Source: Pseudidiomarina planktonica (GTDB lineage: Bacteria > Pseudomonadota > Gammaproteobacteria > Enterobacterales > Alteromonadaceae). From it: 64,000 nt of DNA. Under the pieces are notes generated by a model. That model saw only the letters and a list, made by a program, of their open reading frames with translations. It was not told the origin of the DNA and did not search any database. The stretch lies in NCBI RefSeq assembly GCF_900177775.1, contig NZ_FXWH01000003.1, positions 186,001 through 250,000 on the forward strand. The letters run 5' to 3'. How positions within the stretch are numbered: the first letter of the stretch is position 1; each line of letters opens with the position of its first letter. This document shows positions 45,439-53,350 of this stretch, piece by piece. The position numbers were made by a program, and so were the translations under genes.

Positions 45439-47099
45439 CCTGGCCATGGTTACTGGTGTTAGTGGTGCCGGTAGCCATTGGCATACTGCTGGGCCTGAAT
45501 GGGCTCTGGCGGTTTACTGACTGGTTCGAATTTTTTCAGCAGCCGGGCTTGTTTAAAAGCATTGGCTACAGCCTGTTGGTGGCCATAGTTGCGCCGCTAC
45601 TAGCGCTATATTCAGCCTTACTTATTAGCGCCTCCGCGCAACACACCGGCGCCTGGCGCCGCACCCGGCAGTGGCTGGCACCCTTGCTGTCCATGCCGCA
45701 TGTGGCGTTTGCCATTGGCTTACTCTTCCTGTTAAGCCCCAGTGGTTGGCTGGTACGCCTGCTACAGGAGCTATTCTCGTTATTCCCACAACCGCCAACC
45801 AACTGGTGGCCGCAGGAAAAAAGCCTGGGCTTAATGATTCTGGTGCTGGTGCTAAAGGAAATTCCTTTCCTACTCTTTATGATTGCCGCCAGTGCGCAGC
45901 AATTTCCACAGCAGCAATGGCAGCGGTTGGCCGCAACCATGGGTTATGGCAGCTATGTGAGCTGGTGGAAAATCATGCGGCCATTGTTGGTGCGCCGGTT
46001 AAAACTGCCATTCTTTGCGGTGGTGGTTTACAGCCTGGCGGTGGTAGATATTGCTGCTTTGGTTGGCCCGAATACGCCGGCACCACTGGCGGTAGAAGTG
46101 GTGAACTGGCAGCGCAGCTTTGTGCCGGTAGATCAAAGTTTTGCTGCGTTCGGTAGCTTTATTCTGCTAGTGGCGGCGGCATTTATGTATGCGCTGGTGC
46201 ATTGGCATGAAGGCTGGGTATTGAAAGGCGCCCGGCAGCAGTGGTGGTTTATGCGCCGCCCATGGGGCGTGTTAGCTATCGGCTTAGGGCGGTTATGGCA
46301 GCCACTGGCAGTGGTGTTGGTAATTGGCTCGCTGGCGGTGCTCATAAGCTGGTCGCTTGCCTTTGGTTGGTACTACCCCGATTTAAGCCCAGATTCCTGG
46401 CAAGTGAGTTTGTGGGTGCAGGAATGGCCGTTTCTGCAACAGCCTTTATTTCATTCATTGTCACTGGCATTAATTACCGCGGTAGCCGCCTTAAGCTTGA
46501 GCGTATTGCTGCTGGAACATCAGCGCAAGCGTAATCAGCACTGGCCCGACTGGATTGTGTTGCTGCCGCTACTAGTGCCGCAAGTAAGCCTGGTGCTGGG
46601 TTGGGTAAGCCTGCAAAGTATGTTGGGTATTACGCCCAAGGTATGGTCAAGTTACCTGGCGGTTATTATTGGCCACATTATTTTTGCGCTGCCTTACAGC
46701 TATTTAGTTCTGGCCAGCCATTACCGTAGTTTCAATCAGCGCTATATGAGCATTGCCGCTACTTTGGGCTACAGCCGTTGGCAGGCGTGGTGGCAGATTC
46801 AGTGGCCGCTGTTGCGCGCGCCCTTGTTGTTCAGCGGTGCTATGGCCTTTGCGGTCAGCATTGCGCAGTACGTACCTACCTTGTTGTTGGGCAATGGTCG
46901 CATTACCACCCTGACTACCGAAACCGTGGCGCTGGCTAGTGGCGGTGACCGCGCCTTGATCGCGCTCTATTCATTGCTGCAGGCGCTGTTACCTTTACTG
47001 ATTTTCACGGCGGTGCTCTTTACTGGCCGAACAGCAGGACGAACTGCTGGTCGAAAGGCAGGCCAAACCCAGGGAGTGAACTCTGATGCTGGTAATTAA
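45414..47099 (+). CDS. ynjC: ABC transporter fused permease, YnjC family
   Basis: 561 residues with two binding-protein-dependent permease domains in one chain (about 1-280 and 290-545), about 12 helices. Each half has an EAA loop: AATMGYGSYVSWWKIMRPLL and IAATLGYSRWQAWWQIQWPLL. This double-permease form matches YnjC and iron/thiamine-type importers. Ends in an Arg/Gly-rich tail (GRTAGRTAGRKAGQ), an odd repeat with no obvious role. Overlaps ynjB (25 nt) and ynjD (14 nt). Confidence 0.9.
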   Translation: MARALSTLTWPWLLVLVVPVAIGILLGLNGLWRFTDWFEFFQQPGLFKSIGYSLLVAIVAPLLALYSALLISASAQHTGAWRRTRQWLAPLLSMPHVAFAIGLLFLLSPSGWLVRLLQELFSLFPQPPTNWWPQEKSLGLMILVLVLKEIPFLLFMIAASAQQFPQQQWQRLAATMGYGSYVSWWKIMRPLLVRRLKLPFFAVVVYSLAVVDIAALVGPNTPAPLAVEVVNWQRSFVPVDQSFAAFGSFILLVAAAFMYALVHWHEGWVLKGARQQWWFMRRPWGVLAIGLGRLWQPLAVVLVIGSLAVLISWSLAFGWYYPDLSPDSWQVSLWVQEWPFLQQPLFHSLSLALITAVAALSLSVLLLEHQRKRNQHWPDWIVLLPLLVPQVSLVLGWVSLQSMLGITPKVWSSYLAVIIGHIIFALPYSYLVLASHYRSFNQRYMSIAATLGYSRWQAWWQIQWPLLRAPLLFSGAMAFAVSIAQYVPTLLLGNGRITTLTTETVALASGGDRALIALYSLLQALLPLLIFTAVLFTGRTAGRTAGRKAGQTQGVNSDAGN

Positions 47100-47721
47100 C
47101 CAACTGACAATTCGGCTGAAAGACTCGGAAAAGCCGTTATTAACCCTGCCCGAAGTGTGCGTGAAGAAAGGCGAAGTAGGGGTGCTCATGGGCGCTAGCG
47201 GCAGCGGTAAATCTACTGCGCTACGCTGGCTTATTGGTGAGTCGCAGCCTGACTTTGACATTAGTGGCCAGGTGCTGCTGAACGATACTGATATTACTGA
47301 ATTTAACACTCAGGATCGTGACATTGGCTTGCTATTTCAGGACGTGTTGCTGTTTCCACACATGACCGTGGCTGAAAACCTGGCGTTTGCGCTGCCTAAA
47401 CGATTGCGTAAAGCCAAGCCGGAAGAAAAGCGTGAACATGTGCAGGCCATGCTGGCGTCTATGGAAATGGCAGACTTTGGTGACGTGTACCCGGAAACCT
47501 TAAGCGGTGGCCAACAGGCTCGCGTTGGTCTGGCACGGGCACTAATTCATGAACCGGCGGCACTGCTATTGGATGAACCCTTTTCAGCGCTGGACATGGC
47601 CTTGCGTGACAGCATTCGCAGTTGGACCTATAAGCTGCTGCAAGAATGGCAAGTGCCGGCGCTGGTGGTTAGCCATGACATTGCCGACAGCGAGTCGGCG
47701 CAACAGGTGATTTATGTTTGA
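47086..47721 (+). CDS. ynjD: ABC transporter ATPase, YnjD family
   Basis: 211 residues, a minimal ABC domain: Walker A GASGSGKST (about 33-41), Q loop LLFQDVLLFPHMTVAENLAF, signature LSGGQQAR, Walker B ALLLDEPFSALD, H loop VVSHDIADS. No C-terminal regulatory domain, as in YnjD. Overlaps ynjC by 14 nt and ynjF by 8 nt. Confidence 0.92.
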   Translation: MLVINQLTIRLKDSEKPLLTLPEVCVKKGEVGVLMGASGSGKSTALRWLIGESQPDFDISGQVLLNDTDITEFNTQDRDIGLLFQDVLLFPHMTVAENLAFALPKRLRKAKPEEKREHVQAMLASMEMADFGDVYPETLSGGQQARVGLARALIHEPAALLLDEPFSALDMALRDSIRSWTYKLLQEWQVPALVVSHDIADSESAQQVIYV

Positions 47722-48328
47722 TCCCAGACTAAATAGCATCCTTAGACCGGTACTGAAGCAGGTTGCACAACTGCTGGTAAAGGCGGGAGTGAGTGCCAAT
47801 CAGATTACTGTGGTTGGCTTTTTAATAGGTATGCTGGCGCTGCCATTGTTGGCATTTGAAGCCTATTTATGGGCACTGGCGATGATTGCTATTAACCGTA
47901 TCGCTGATGGTTTAGACGGTGCCGTGGCGCGGTTAACGCACACCACAGACGCCGGCGGCTATTTAGATATTACCTTTGATTTTATTTTTTACAGTTCGGT
48001 AGTGTTTGGTTTTTTACTGGCCAATCCGGAACAAAATGCCATTGCGGCAGGGCTGTTGCTGGTTACCTTTATGGGTACCGGTTCCACCTTTCTGGCCTTC
48101 TCAACGCTGGCGGTGAAACACGGCATTGATAACCCCGAGTATCCGAATAAGTCGCTGCACTATATGGGCGGTATTACCGAGGGCTTTGAAACCATTCTGG
48201 CGTTTGTGTTGTTCTGCCTGTGGCCCCAGTATTTTGTGGCGCTGGCACTAGTGTTCTCAGCCTTATGCTGGATAACCGCCTGCAGTCGTTTATGGGCCGG
48301 GTACCAAACCCTTAAACACCGGGCCTAG
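47714..48328 (+). CDS. ynjF: CDP-alcohol phosphatidyltransferase, YnjF family
   Basis: 204-residue integral membrane enzyme. The CDP-alcohol phosphotransferase motif DGLDGAVAR-x7-G-x3-D-x3-D is intact (about 74-98), in the variant spacing seen in YnjF. It would transfer a phosphatidyl or similar group from a CDP-linked donor to an alcohol, in the inner membrane. In E. coli ynjF also lies beside ynjBCD, so its link to this importer is old. The product is unknown. Stop overlaps the next gene's stop by 4 nt on the other strand. Confidence 0.92.
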   Translation: MFDPRLNSILRPVLKQVAQLLVKAGVSANQITVVGFLIGMLALPLLAFEAYLWALAMIAINRIADGLDGAVARLTHTTDAGGYLDITFDFIFYSSVVFGFLLANPEQNAIAAGLLLVTFMGTGSTFLAFSTLAVKHGIDNPEYPNKSLHYMGGITEGFETILAFVLFCLWPQYFVALALVFSALCWITACSRLWAGYQTLKHRA

Positions 48329-49137
48329 TCTTGCTGTTTCGAGGCAGCGGGTTTGGCGAAAGGTAGCCACAACATGCCGCGCAGCCCATTGGTTTGCGTG
48401 CGTTCCCGGAACTCTTTAATGCCTATTCTCAAGTTCGCTTCGCCACCTTTGGCGTTGGCGGTGTAACTGCCGAACACACGATCCCAGCACGACAGGTTAA
48501 AACCGTAGTTACTGTTGGTTTCCTCTGGCCGCTGGCTATGGTGAATGCGGTGCATGGCGGGGGTTACAATAATAGCCCGCACGGGGCGCTCTAACCCTTT
48601 GGGTAAGGTCACGTTGGCGTGATTAAATATCGAGGTAGCGCTCAGTATAATTTCAAATAAAATCACCGCTTCCGCTGGTGCACCCAAGGCAACCACCACG
48701 CCAATTTTAATCAGCATGCTCAGCAGAATTTCCAACGGATGAAAGCGTAGGCCAGTGGTTACATCAATGTCCTGATCAACGTGATGCACGCGGTGCATAC
48801 GCCATAACCAGGGTACCTGGTGAAAAATGCGATGCTGCCAGTAAATGGCGATATCCAGAACCACCACCGCTAGAACAGTGACCAGCCACCAGGGCAGCTC
48901 AAACTGTGCCAGTAAGCCCCATTGTTGTTCCTGCGCCCAAAGTGCGGCGCCCACAGCTCCTGCGGGTATCAGTACCCGCACCAGCAGGGTATTTAGCACC
49001 ACAATACTTAAGTTGGCTGGCCACCGCTGTTTACGCCCCAGCGTGGTTTGCCGGAAGGGTTTGCGCCACTCCCACAGCAACATTAGCAGTAGCACTGCTA
49101 AAAAAGCTGATAATCGAATCAGGGGTTCGCTGGCCAT
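48325..49137 (-). CDS. Sterol desaturase / fatty-acid hydroxylase family protein
   Basis: 270 residues, several membrane helices and the three His clusters of di-iron membrane oxygenases: HRIFH, HRVHH (HRVHHVD), and HRIHHS, plus the intervening FNHAN His. The family hydroxylates or desaturates lipids, or cleaves ether lipids. Bacteria of this type rarely have sterols, so a fatty acid or membrane-lipid substrate is more likely. Convergent with ynjF, stops overlapping by 4 nt. Confidence 0.88.
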   Translation of the reverse strand: MASEPLIRLSAFLAVLLLMLLWEWRKPFRQTTLGRKQRWPANLSIVVLNTLLVRVLIPAGAVGAALWAQEQQWGLLAQFELPWWLVTVLAVVVLDIAIYWQHRIFHQVPWLWRMHRVHHVDQDIDVTTGLRFHPLEILLSMLIKIGVVVALGAPAEAVILFEIILSATSIFNHANVTLPKGLERPVRAIIVTPAMHRIHHSQRPEETNSNYGFNLSCWDRVFGSYTANAKGGEANLRIGIKEFRERTQTNGLRGMLWLPFAKPAASKQQD

Positions 49138-49292
49138 ATGAATTAAATCCGCTGGTTACCGCAGTATTGGTCTGAAATTGTTCTCAATCATACCATTCAA
49201 CGGTTTCTCTGGTTAGTTATCTCAATCACCTTGAGCTTCGTGGTAATCTTCTTTTAAATAGCATTACGAATAAAACAATAAGAGAGTTCTAT

Positions 49293-50822
49293 ATGACAAC
49301 CTTAAAACTAGCAACGGCAGCTTTGCTGCTTAGCGTTGGTCTTAGTCAAAGTGCCCTGGCGTACGACGACGTGGCCGACCATAAACGCACCATCGATATT
49401 GATTCTTCGGTAGTTACCGAGCATCAGGTTACTATTAAAGGTGAACGGGTACGTTATAACGCCACTGCAGGTACCCAACCGGTTTACAATGAAGCTGGTG
49501 ATGCGACCGCAACCTTGCAGTACACCTATTATGAGCGTCAGGGCGTGAAAGATCGCGCTAGTCGTCCATTGCTTATTTCATTCAACGGTGGCCCAGGTTC
49601 TGCATCAGTATGGATGCACATTGCTTACACCGGACCTAAGTCACTACGGGTTGATGATGAAGGCTTTCCAATTCAACCGTACGGCGTGAAAGACAACCCG
49701 TTCTCGGTGCTTGATGTTGCCGATATCGTGTTTGTAAACCCGGTAAACACCGGCTATTCACGCGTGTTGCCAAACGCTGATGGCGAAATGCCGTCACGCG
49801 ACCAGCAAAAAGAGATGTTCTTTGGCGTGAATGCCGACGTGCAGTATTTAGCTGAATGGTTGAACACTTTTGTAACGCGTAAAGAGCGCTGGCGCTCACC
49901 GAAGTTTCTCATTGGTGAAAGCTACGGTACTACCCGCGTATCTGGCCTGGCGCTGGAACTGCAAAACCGCCAGTGGATGTACTTAAACGGCGTTATTCTG
50001 GTGTCTCCTACTGACTTGGGTATAGATCGTAACGGTCCGGTAAAAGCGGCTAACCGCCTGCCTTACTTTGCTGCTGCAGCCTGGTATCACGACGCTTTAG
50101 AAAGCGATTTACAAAGTCAGGAACTGTTAGACATTCTGCCTGAAATTGAAGAGTTCACTATTAATGAATACCTGCCAGCTCTGGCAAAAGGTAACTCTAT
50201 TAGCGCTGAAGATAAAAACCGTATTGCGGAAACAGTTGCCCGTTATTCAGGCCTTTCTAAAGAAGTGGTTATGCGCTCGAACCTGGATGTAGACACCTGG
50301 TTCTTCTGGAAAGAGCTGTTGCGTGATCGTGGTCAAACTATTGGCCGGTTGGATTCACGCTACTTAGGTATCGATAAAAACGATGTTGGTTCTCGTCCAG
50401 ATTTCAACTCTGAGCTAACCTCGTGGTTGCATTCATTTACGCCGGCTATTAACTATTACCTGCGTGAAGAATTAAACTTCAAAACTGATATTAAATACAA
50501 CATGTTTGGTCCTGTTCATCCGTGGGATCGCACTAACAATAATACCGGCGAAAACTTACGTCAGGCGATGGCACAAAACCCATACCTGAATGTGTTAACT
50601 CAGTCGGGCTATTTTGACGGTGCTACCAACTATTTCGATGGCAAATACAACATGTGGCAGTTGGACCCAAGCGGTAAGATGAAAGATCGACTAGACTTTA
50701 AGGGTTATATGAGTGGCCATATGATGTATTTACGTCGCGATGATCTGCGCCAGTCTAATGAGGACCTGCGTGAGTTCATCCAAAAGAGTCTGCCAGCTGC
50801 TGGCGAACCGGCTAAATACTAA
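49293..50822 (+). CDS. S10-family serine carboxypeptidase
   Basis: 509 residues. Signal peptide (ending SALA), then an alpha/beta-hydrolase fold peptidase: oxyanion-loop NGGPGSASVWMH, nucleophile Ser (about 209) in GESYGTTR, acid Asp near GYFDGATNYFD, and His in GYMSGHMMYL. Periplasmic or secreted carboxypeptidase acting on peptides; matches the marine-bacterial peptide-degrading lifestyle. Transcribed alone and ends at the terminator 50851-50887. Confidence 0.92.
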   Translation: MTTLKLATAALLLSVGLSQSALAYDDVADHKRTIDIDSSVVTEHQVTIKGERVRYNATAGTQPVYNEAGDATATLQYTYYERQGVKDRASRPLLISFNGGPGSASVWMHIAYTGPKSLRVDDEGFPIQPYGVKDNPFSVLDVADIVFVNPVNTGYSRVLPNADGEMPSRDQQKEMFFGVNADVQYLAEWLNTFVTRKERWRSPKFLIGESYGTTRVSGLALELQNRQWMYLNGVILVSPTDLGIDRNGPVKAANRLPYFAAAAWYHDALESDLQSQELLDILPEIEEFTINEYLPALAKGNSISAEDKNRIAETVARYSGLSKEVVMRSNLDVDTWFFWKELLRDRGQTIGRLDSRYLGIDKNDVGSRPDFNSELTSWLHSFTPAINYYLREELNFKTDIKYNMFGPVHPWDRTNNNTGENLRQAMAQNPYLNVLTQSGYFDGATNYFDGKYNMWQLDPSGKMKDRLDFKGYMSGHMMYLRRDDLRQSNEDLREFIQKSLPAAGEPAKY

Positions 50823-50850
50823 CCGCGACTAAGTCGCTTTAGTTAGCTTG

Positions 50851-50887
50851 AAAAAGGTCGTCAGTGTCGCAACTGGCGACCTTTTTT
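50851..50887 (+). terminator. Terminator of the S10 peptidase gene
   Basis: AAAGGTCGTCAGT / ACTGGCGACCTTT 13-pair stem (one wobble), 6-nt loop, T run. Confidence 0.88.
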
Positions 50888-50946
50888 ATGGCCTTTACAG
50901 AAGTTTTTCAATGCCACTATGCATTGTCTTAAATCAAGGAACTAAA

Positions 50947-51105
50947 ATGGACTTACTACGTATAATACTATCGATTCTGCTGCCACCTGTTGGCGTGTTT
51001 TTACAAGTTGGTTTTGGCGGCCATTTTTGGCTAAACATATTACTAACTTTGCTAGGTTACATTCCGGGTGTTGTTCATGCGGTTTGGATAATTGCACGCC
51101 GCTAA
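50947..51105 (+). CDS. YqaE/Pmp3-family small membrane protein
   Basis: 52 residues from ATG 50947 (CAAGGAACTAAA before it); the in-frame start at 50848 lies inside the terminator and is rejected. Two membrane helices: LLRIILSILLPPVGVFLQVG and a second of the pattern HFWLNILLTLLGYIPGVVHA, the UPF0057/Pmp3 signature. Linked in other organisms to membrane potential and stress tolerance. Confidence 0.9.
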   Translation: MDLLRIILSILLPPVGVFLQVGFGGHFWLNILLTLLGYIPGVVHAVWIIARR

Positions 51106-51141
51106 ACTACCTGACAGGCAACCTAAACTTTTCAGGTGGTT
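51105..51141. terminator. Possible terminator after yqaE-like gene
   Basis: AACTACCTGA (51105-51114) pairs with TCAGGTGGTT (51132-51141) over 10 positions with a 17-nt loop, but only a weak T tract follows. Confidence 0.35.
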
Positions 51142-51198
51142 TGTACGTATATTGAGGCGTAGAAAAAAGCGGTTTTATTCTTTTACAAGGAGATTTTT

Positions 51199-51651
51199 AT
51201 GCGATTATTATCGATATCATTAGCAGGTATTGCATTGTTATTTGGTTCAGCGTCAGCGCAGGCAAACGAGTGCGAACTGACTATATCTGGTAACGACGCT
51301 ATGCAGTTCGACAAAAAAGAACTGTCAGTACCAGCTAGCTGTGAAGAAGTTACGTTGAACCTGGAGCACAGCGGCAAGTTAGCGGCCAAAGTTATGGGTC
51401 ACAACTGGGTGCTGAGCAAAGCCAGCGACAAAAATGCCATTACCGGCGCTGCTGTTGCAGCAGGTATGGACAATCAGTATGTACCTGACAGTGACAAAGT
51501 TATTGCCGCAACTGATGTTATTGGTGGTGGCGAATCAACCAGTATCACGTTTTCAGTAGCTGACCTTGATGCCGACGAAGATTATGTATTCTTCTGCTCG
51601 TTCCCAGGTCACTGGAACATTATGACTGGTAGCTTTAAGATTAAAGCCTAA
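51199..51651 (+). CDS. Azurin (type 1 copper protein)
   Basis: 150 residues. Signal peptide ending SAQA-NE; mature azurin of normal length. Copper ligands are all present: His68 (MGHNW), Cys133, His138, Met142 in the C-terminal FFCSFPGHWNIMTGSF loop. N-terminal disulfide Cys25-Cys48 likely. Periplasmic electron carrier, usually serving cytochrome c peroxidase, denitrification or redox stress. AAGGAG ribosome site before ATG. Transcribed alone. Confidence 0.95.
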   Translation: MRLLSISLAGIALLFGSASAQANECELTISGNDAMQFDKKELSVPASCEEVTLNLEHSGKLAAKVMGHNWVLSKASDKNAITGAAVAAGMDNQYVPDSDKVIAATDVIGGGESTSITFSVADLDADEDYVFFCSFPGHWNIMTGSFKIKA

Positions 51652-51673
51652 CGCTAAGTTAAGCTTATGAACG

Positions 51674-51703
51674 AAAACGGTCCCAGTTGGGGCCGTTTTT
51701 TTT
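51674..51703 (+). terminator. Terminator of the azurin gene
   Basis: AAAACGGTCCC / GGGGCCGTTTT 11-pair stem (one G-T wobble), AGTT loop, eight T. Confidence 0.9.
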
Positions 51704-51810
51704 GCCTTCAATTTACCTACAACACAGTAAATCTATGTAAATAACTTTGCTTAAATACCCGCCAGCGACTTTGCTTAGTAGTACATTCCAACCAACCCGA
51801 GGATATTTTT

Positions 51811-52068
51811 ATGAATACGAATCAAGCAAGAGCAGAAGAAGCAGTAGACAAGTCAGCGCATAAAGCACATGACACTATCGACAAAGTTGCTGACGCGGCT
51901 AAGCGCACATCTGACAGCTTAGGCGAGAAAGGTCATGACCTGAAAGAAGCTCAGGAAAAATGGCTGGCATCTGCCACCGACTATGTGAAAGCAAATCCGG
52001 TTAAAGCGTTAGGCATTGCAGCTGCTGGCGGCTACTTATTAAGCCGGTTGTTCAGTGACCGTTCATAA
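51811..52068 (+). CDS. yqjD: DUF883/ElaB-YqjD family protein
   Basis: 85 residues. Amphipathic charged helix (about 5-60) followed by a glycine-rich membrane anchor (VKALGIAAAGGYLLSRLF). In E. coli YqjD binds ribosomes and holds them at the membrane in stationary phase. GAGGAT ribosome site. First gene of a yqjD-yqjE-yqjK-like run and followed by the yqjE-like gene, which may overlap its stop. Confidence 0.85.
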   Translation: MNTNQARAEEAVDKSAHKAHDTIDKVADAAKRTSDSLGEKGHDLKEAQEKWLASATDYVKANPVKALGIAAAGGYLLSRLFSDRS

Positions 52069-52072
52069 ACAA

Positions 52073-52426
52073 ATGAACACAGCTGAAACCGAAAGCTTGC
52101 TCAAGCAAGTTCAGGTACTGGGAACTGAAGTTCGTGAGGTGGTGAAAGCGCACCTCGAACTGGCGGGCATGGAAGCCCGCCGAGCCGGTGAAAGCTTTGT
52201 CCGAATGATTGCCCTTAGCATTATTGCCGCTGGTTTAACGCTTACGGCATGGGCGTTGTTCGTGACAGCTGCTGTTATTGCTGTGGTAAGCGGTGGCTAT
52301 TTGTCGCTTACCTTAGCGCTGGTTATTGTGGCAGTTGTTCACCTGGGCGCGGCTTTTTATATTGTCAGAGATATAAAACGGCGCAGTCGCAACCTGATGT
52401 TTGCAATAACCAACAGTAATTTGTAG
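52073..52426 (+). CDS. yqjE: Phage-holin-family (YqjE-like) membrane protein
   Basis: 117 residues from ATG 52073; a GTG at 52055 that overlaps the yqjD stop is an alternative and neither has a strong ribosome site. A soluble helix of about 45 residues, then two adjacent membrane helices (SIIAAGLTLTAWALFVTAAV and LTLALVIVAVVHLGAAFYIV) and a basic tail. Holin superfamily III/YqjE pattern; here a chromosomal housekeeping protein, no phage context. Confidence 0.82.
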   Translation: MNTAETESLLKQVQVLGTEVREVVKAHLELAGMEARRAGESFVRMIALSIIAAGLTLTAWALFVTAAVIAVVSGGYLSLTLALVIVAVVHLGAAFYIVRDIKRRSRNLMFAITNSNL

Positions 52427-52436
52427 CGGAGGGTTT

Positions 52437-52730
52437 ATGGCATCACGGCTGGACAGTCAAATAACCCAACTTGAGGAAAACCTGAAACTGCATAAGTTGG
52501 CAGTAAGGTTTCACTCACAAAAGGTTGTTTCGATAACGCACAAGAATTTGTCTTCTCCAACAGCGCTGTGGTGTGCTGCAGGAACAGGATTTTTAGTTGG
52601 AAAAATAACGGATAGGCCGAAACGGACGAAGGCCGCCGGTAAAGAAGGATCCCGCACTAAACTAGTGGTCAACGTGTTAAGAGTCATTGCAGGAGTGCAA
52701 ACTGCCAACAGCTTTGCAAAACATCTGTAA
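52437..52730 (+). CDS. Small hypothetical protein, YqjK-like position
   Basis: 97 residues, basic, with one hydrophobic stretch (ALWCAAGTGFLVGKITD) and a second weak one at the C-terminus. GGAGGG ribosome site before ATG. Its place after the yqjD-yqjE pair suggests the YqjK role, but sequence identity is not evident by eye. Function unknown. Confidence 0.6.
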   Translation: MASRLDSQITQLEENLKLHKLAVRFHSQKVVSITHKNLSSPTALWCAAGTGFLVGKITDRPKRTKAAGKEGSRTKLVVNVLRVIAGVQTANSFAKHL

Positions 52731-52804
52731 AGATGACGATACACTTACACGAATGGCGCTATAGTGATTGTCGGAATGATATTTCAATAACAGGAGGTTA
52801 CCCC

Positions 52805-53215
52805 ATGAAGAATTTTAAAATGGCATTACCAACAAGTTTAATCGCACTTTCAATGCTTACCGTTGCGGGCTGCAGTGAAGCAGAAACCGAACGCGCGGAA
52901 TACGAAGCTGAAAATGCGGCGCAACAAACCGAAAATAAAGCTGAAAAAGCAGGAACCTACGCTGAGCGCAAAGCTGAAGACGCTGGTGAATATATTGATG
53001 ACGCTGTTATCACCACCAAAGTTAAAGCCATTATTTTCGAAGACGACAATTTAAGCAGCATGGATATTAATGTCGAAACGAGCAATGGAATTGTTCAATT
53101 ATCAGGCTTTGTTGAAGATTCAGCTGATATCGACACTGCTGAGAACCTGGCGGAAACTGTTGAAGGCGTTAAAGATATCGAAAATGATATCCAGGTGCGT
53201 AAAGACGATTACTAA
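52805..53215 (+). CDS. BON-domain lipoprotein
   Basis: 136 residues from ATG 52805, preceded by AGGAGGT; the in-frame start at 52733 is rejected. Lipobox LTVAGCSE (Cys about 19), a charged Glu/Ala/Lys-rich linker (about 22-60) and a single BON domain (about 60-130: DDAVITTKVKAIIFEDDNL, VQLSGFV). BON lipoproteins (OsmY, DolP-like) bind phospholipid and support outer-membrane integrity. Probably part of the same stress set as the yqj-like genes. Confidence 0.85.
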   Translation: MKNFKMALPTSLIALSMLTVAGCSEAETERAEYEAENAAQQTENKAEKAGTYAERKAEDAGEYIDDAVITTKVKAIIFEDDNLSSMDINVETSNGIVQLSGFVEDSADIDTAENLAETVEGVKDIENDIQVRKDDY

Positions 53216-53246
53216 TTGTTTTTAGGTACGTGTAAGGAAGTTTGTG

Positions 53247-53292
53247 AATGGCATTCTGAAATACTCTGGTGAGTAGGCAGGAATGCCATTTT
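53247..53292 (+). terminator. Long-loop hairpin after the BON lipoprotein gene
   Basis: AATGGCATTC (53247-53256) pairs perfectly with GAATGCCATT (53281-53290) over a 24-nt loop, followed by a short T stretch. A probable but weak terminator. Confidence 0.5.
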
Positions 53293-53350
53293 CATATTCG
53301 GTTTATGAAAAACTCCCGCGAAAATTAAGCCCCACGTTAACTATCCCATT

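Noticed and set aside
52073-52426. Phage remnant, because of a holin-family protein
   Set aside because: No other phage gene nearby, and the order matches the chromosomal yqjD-yqjE pair.
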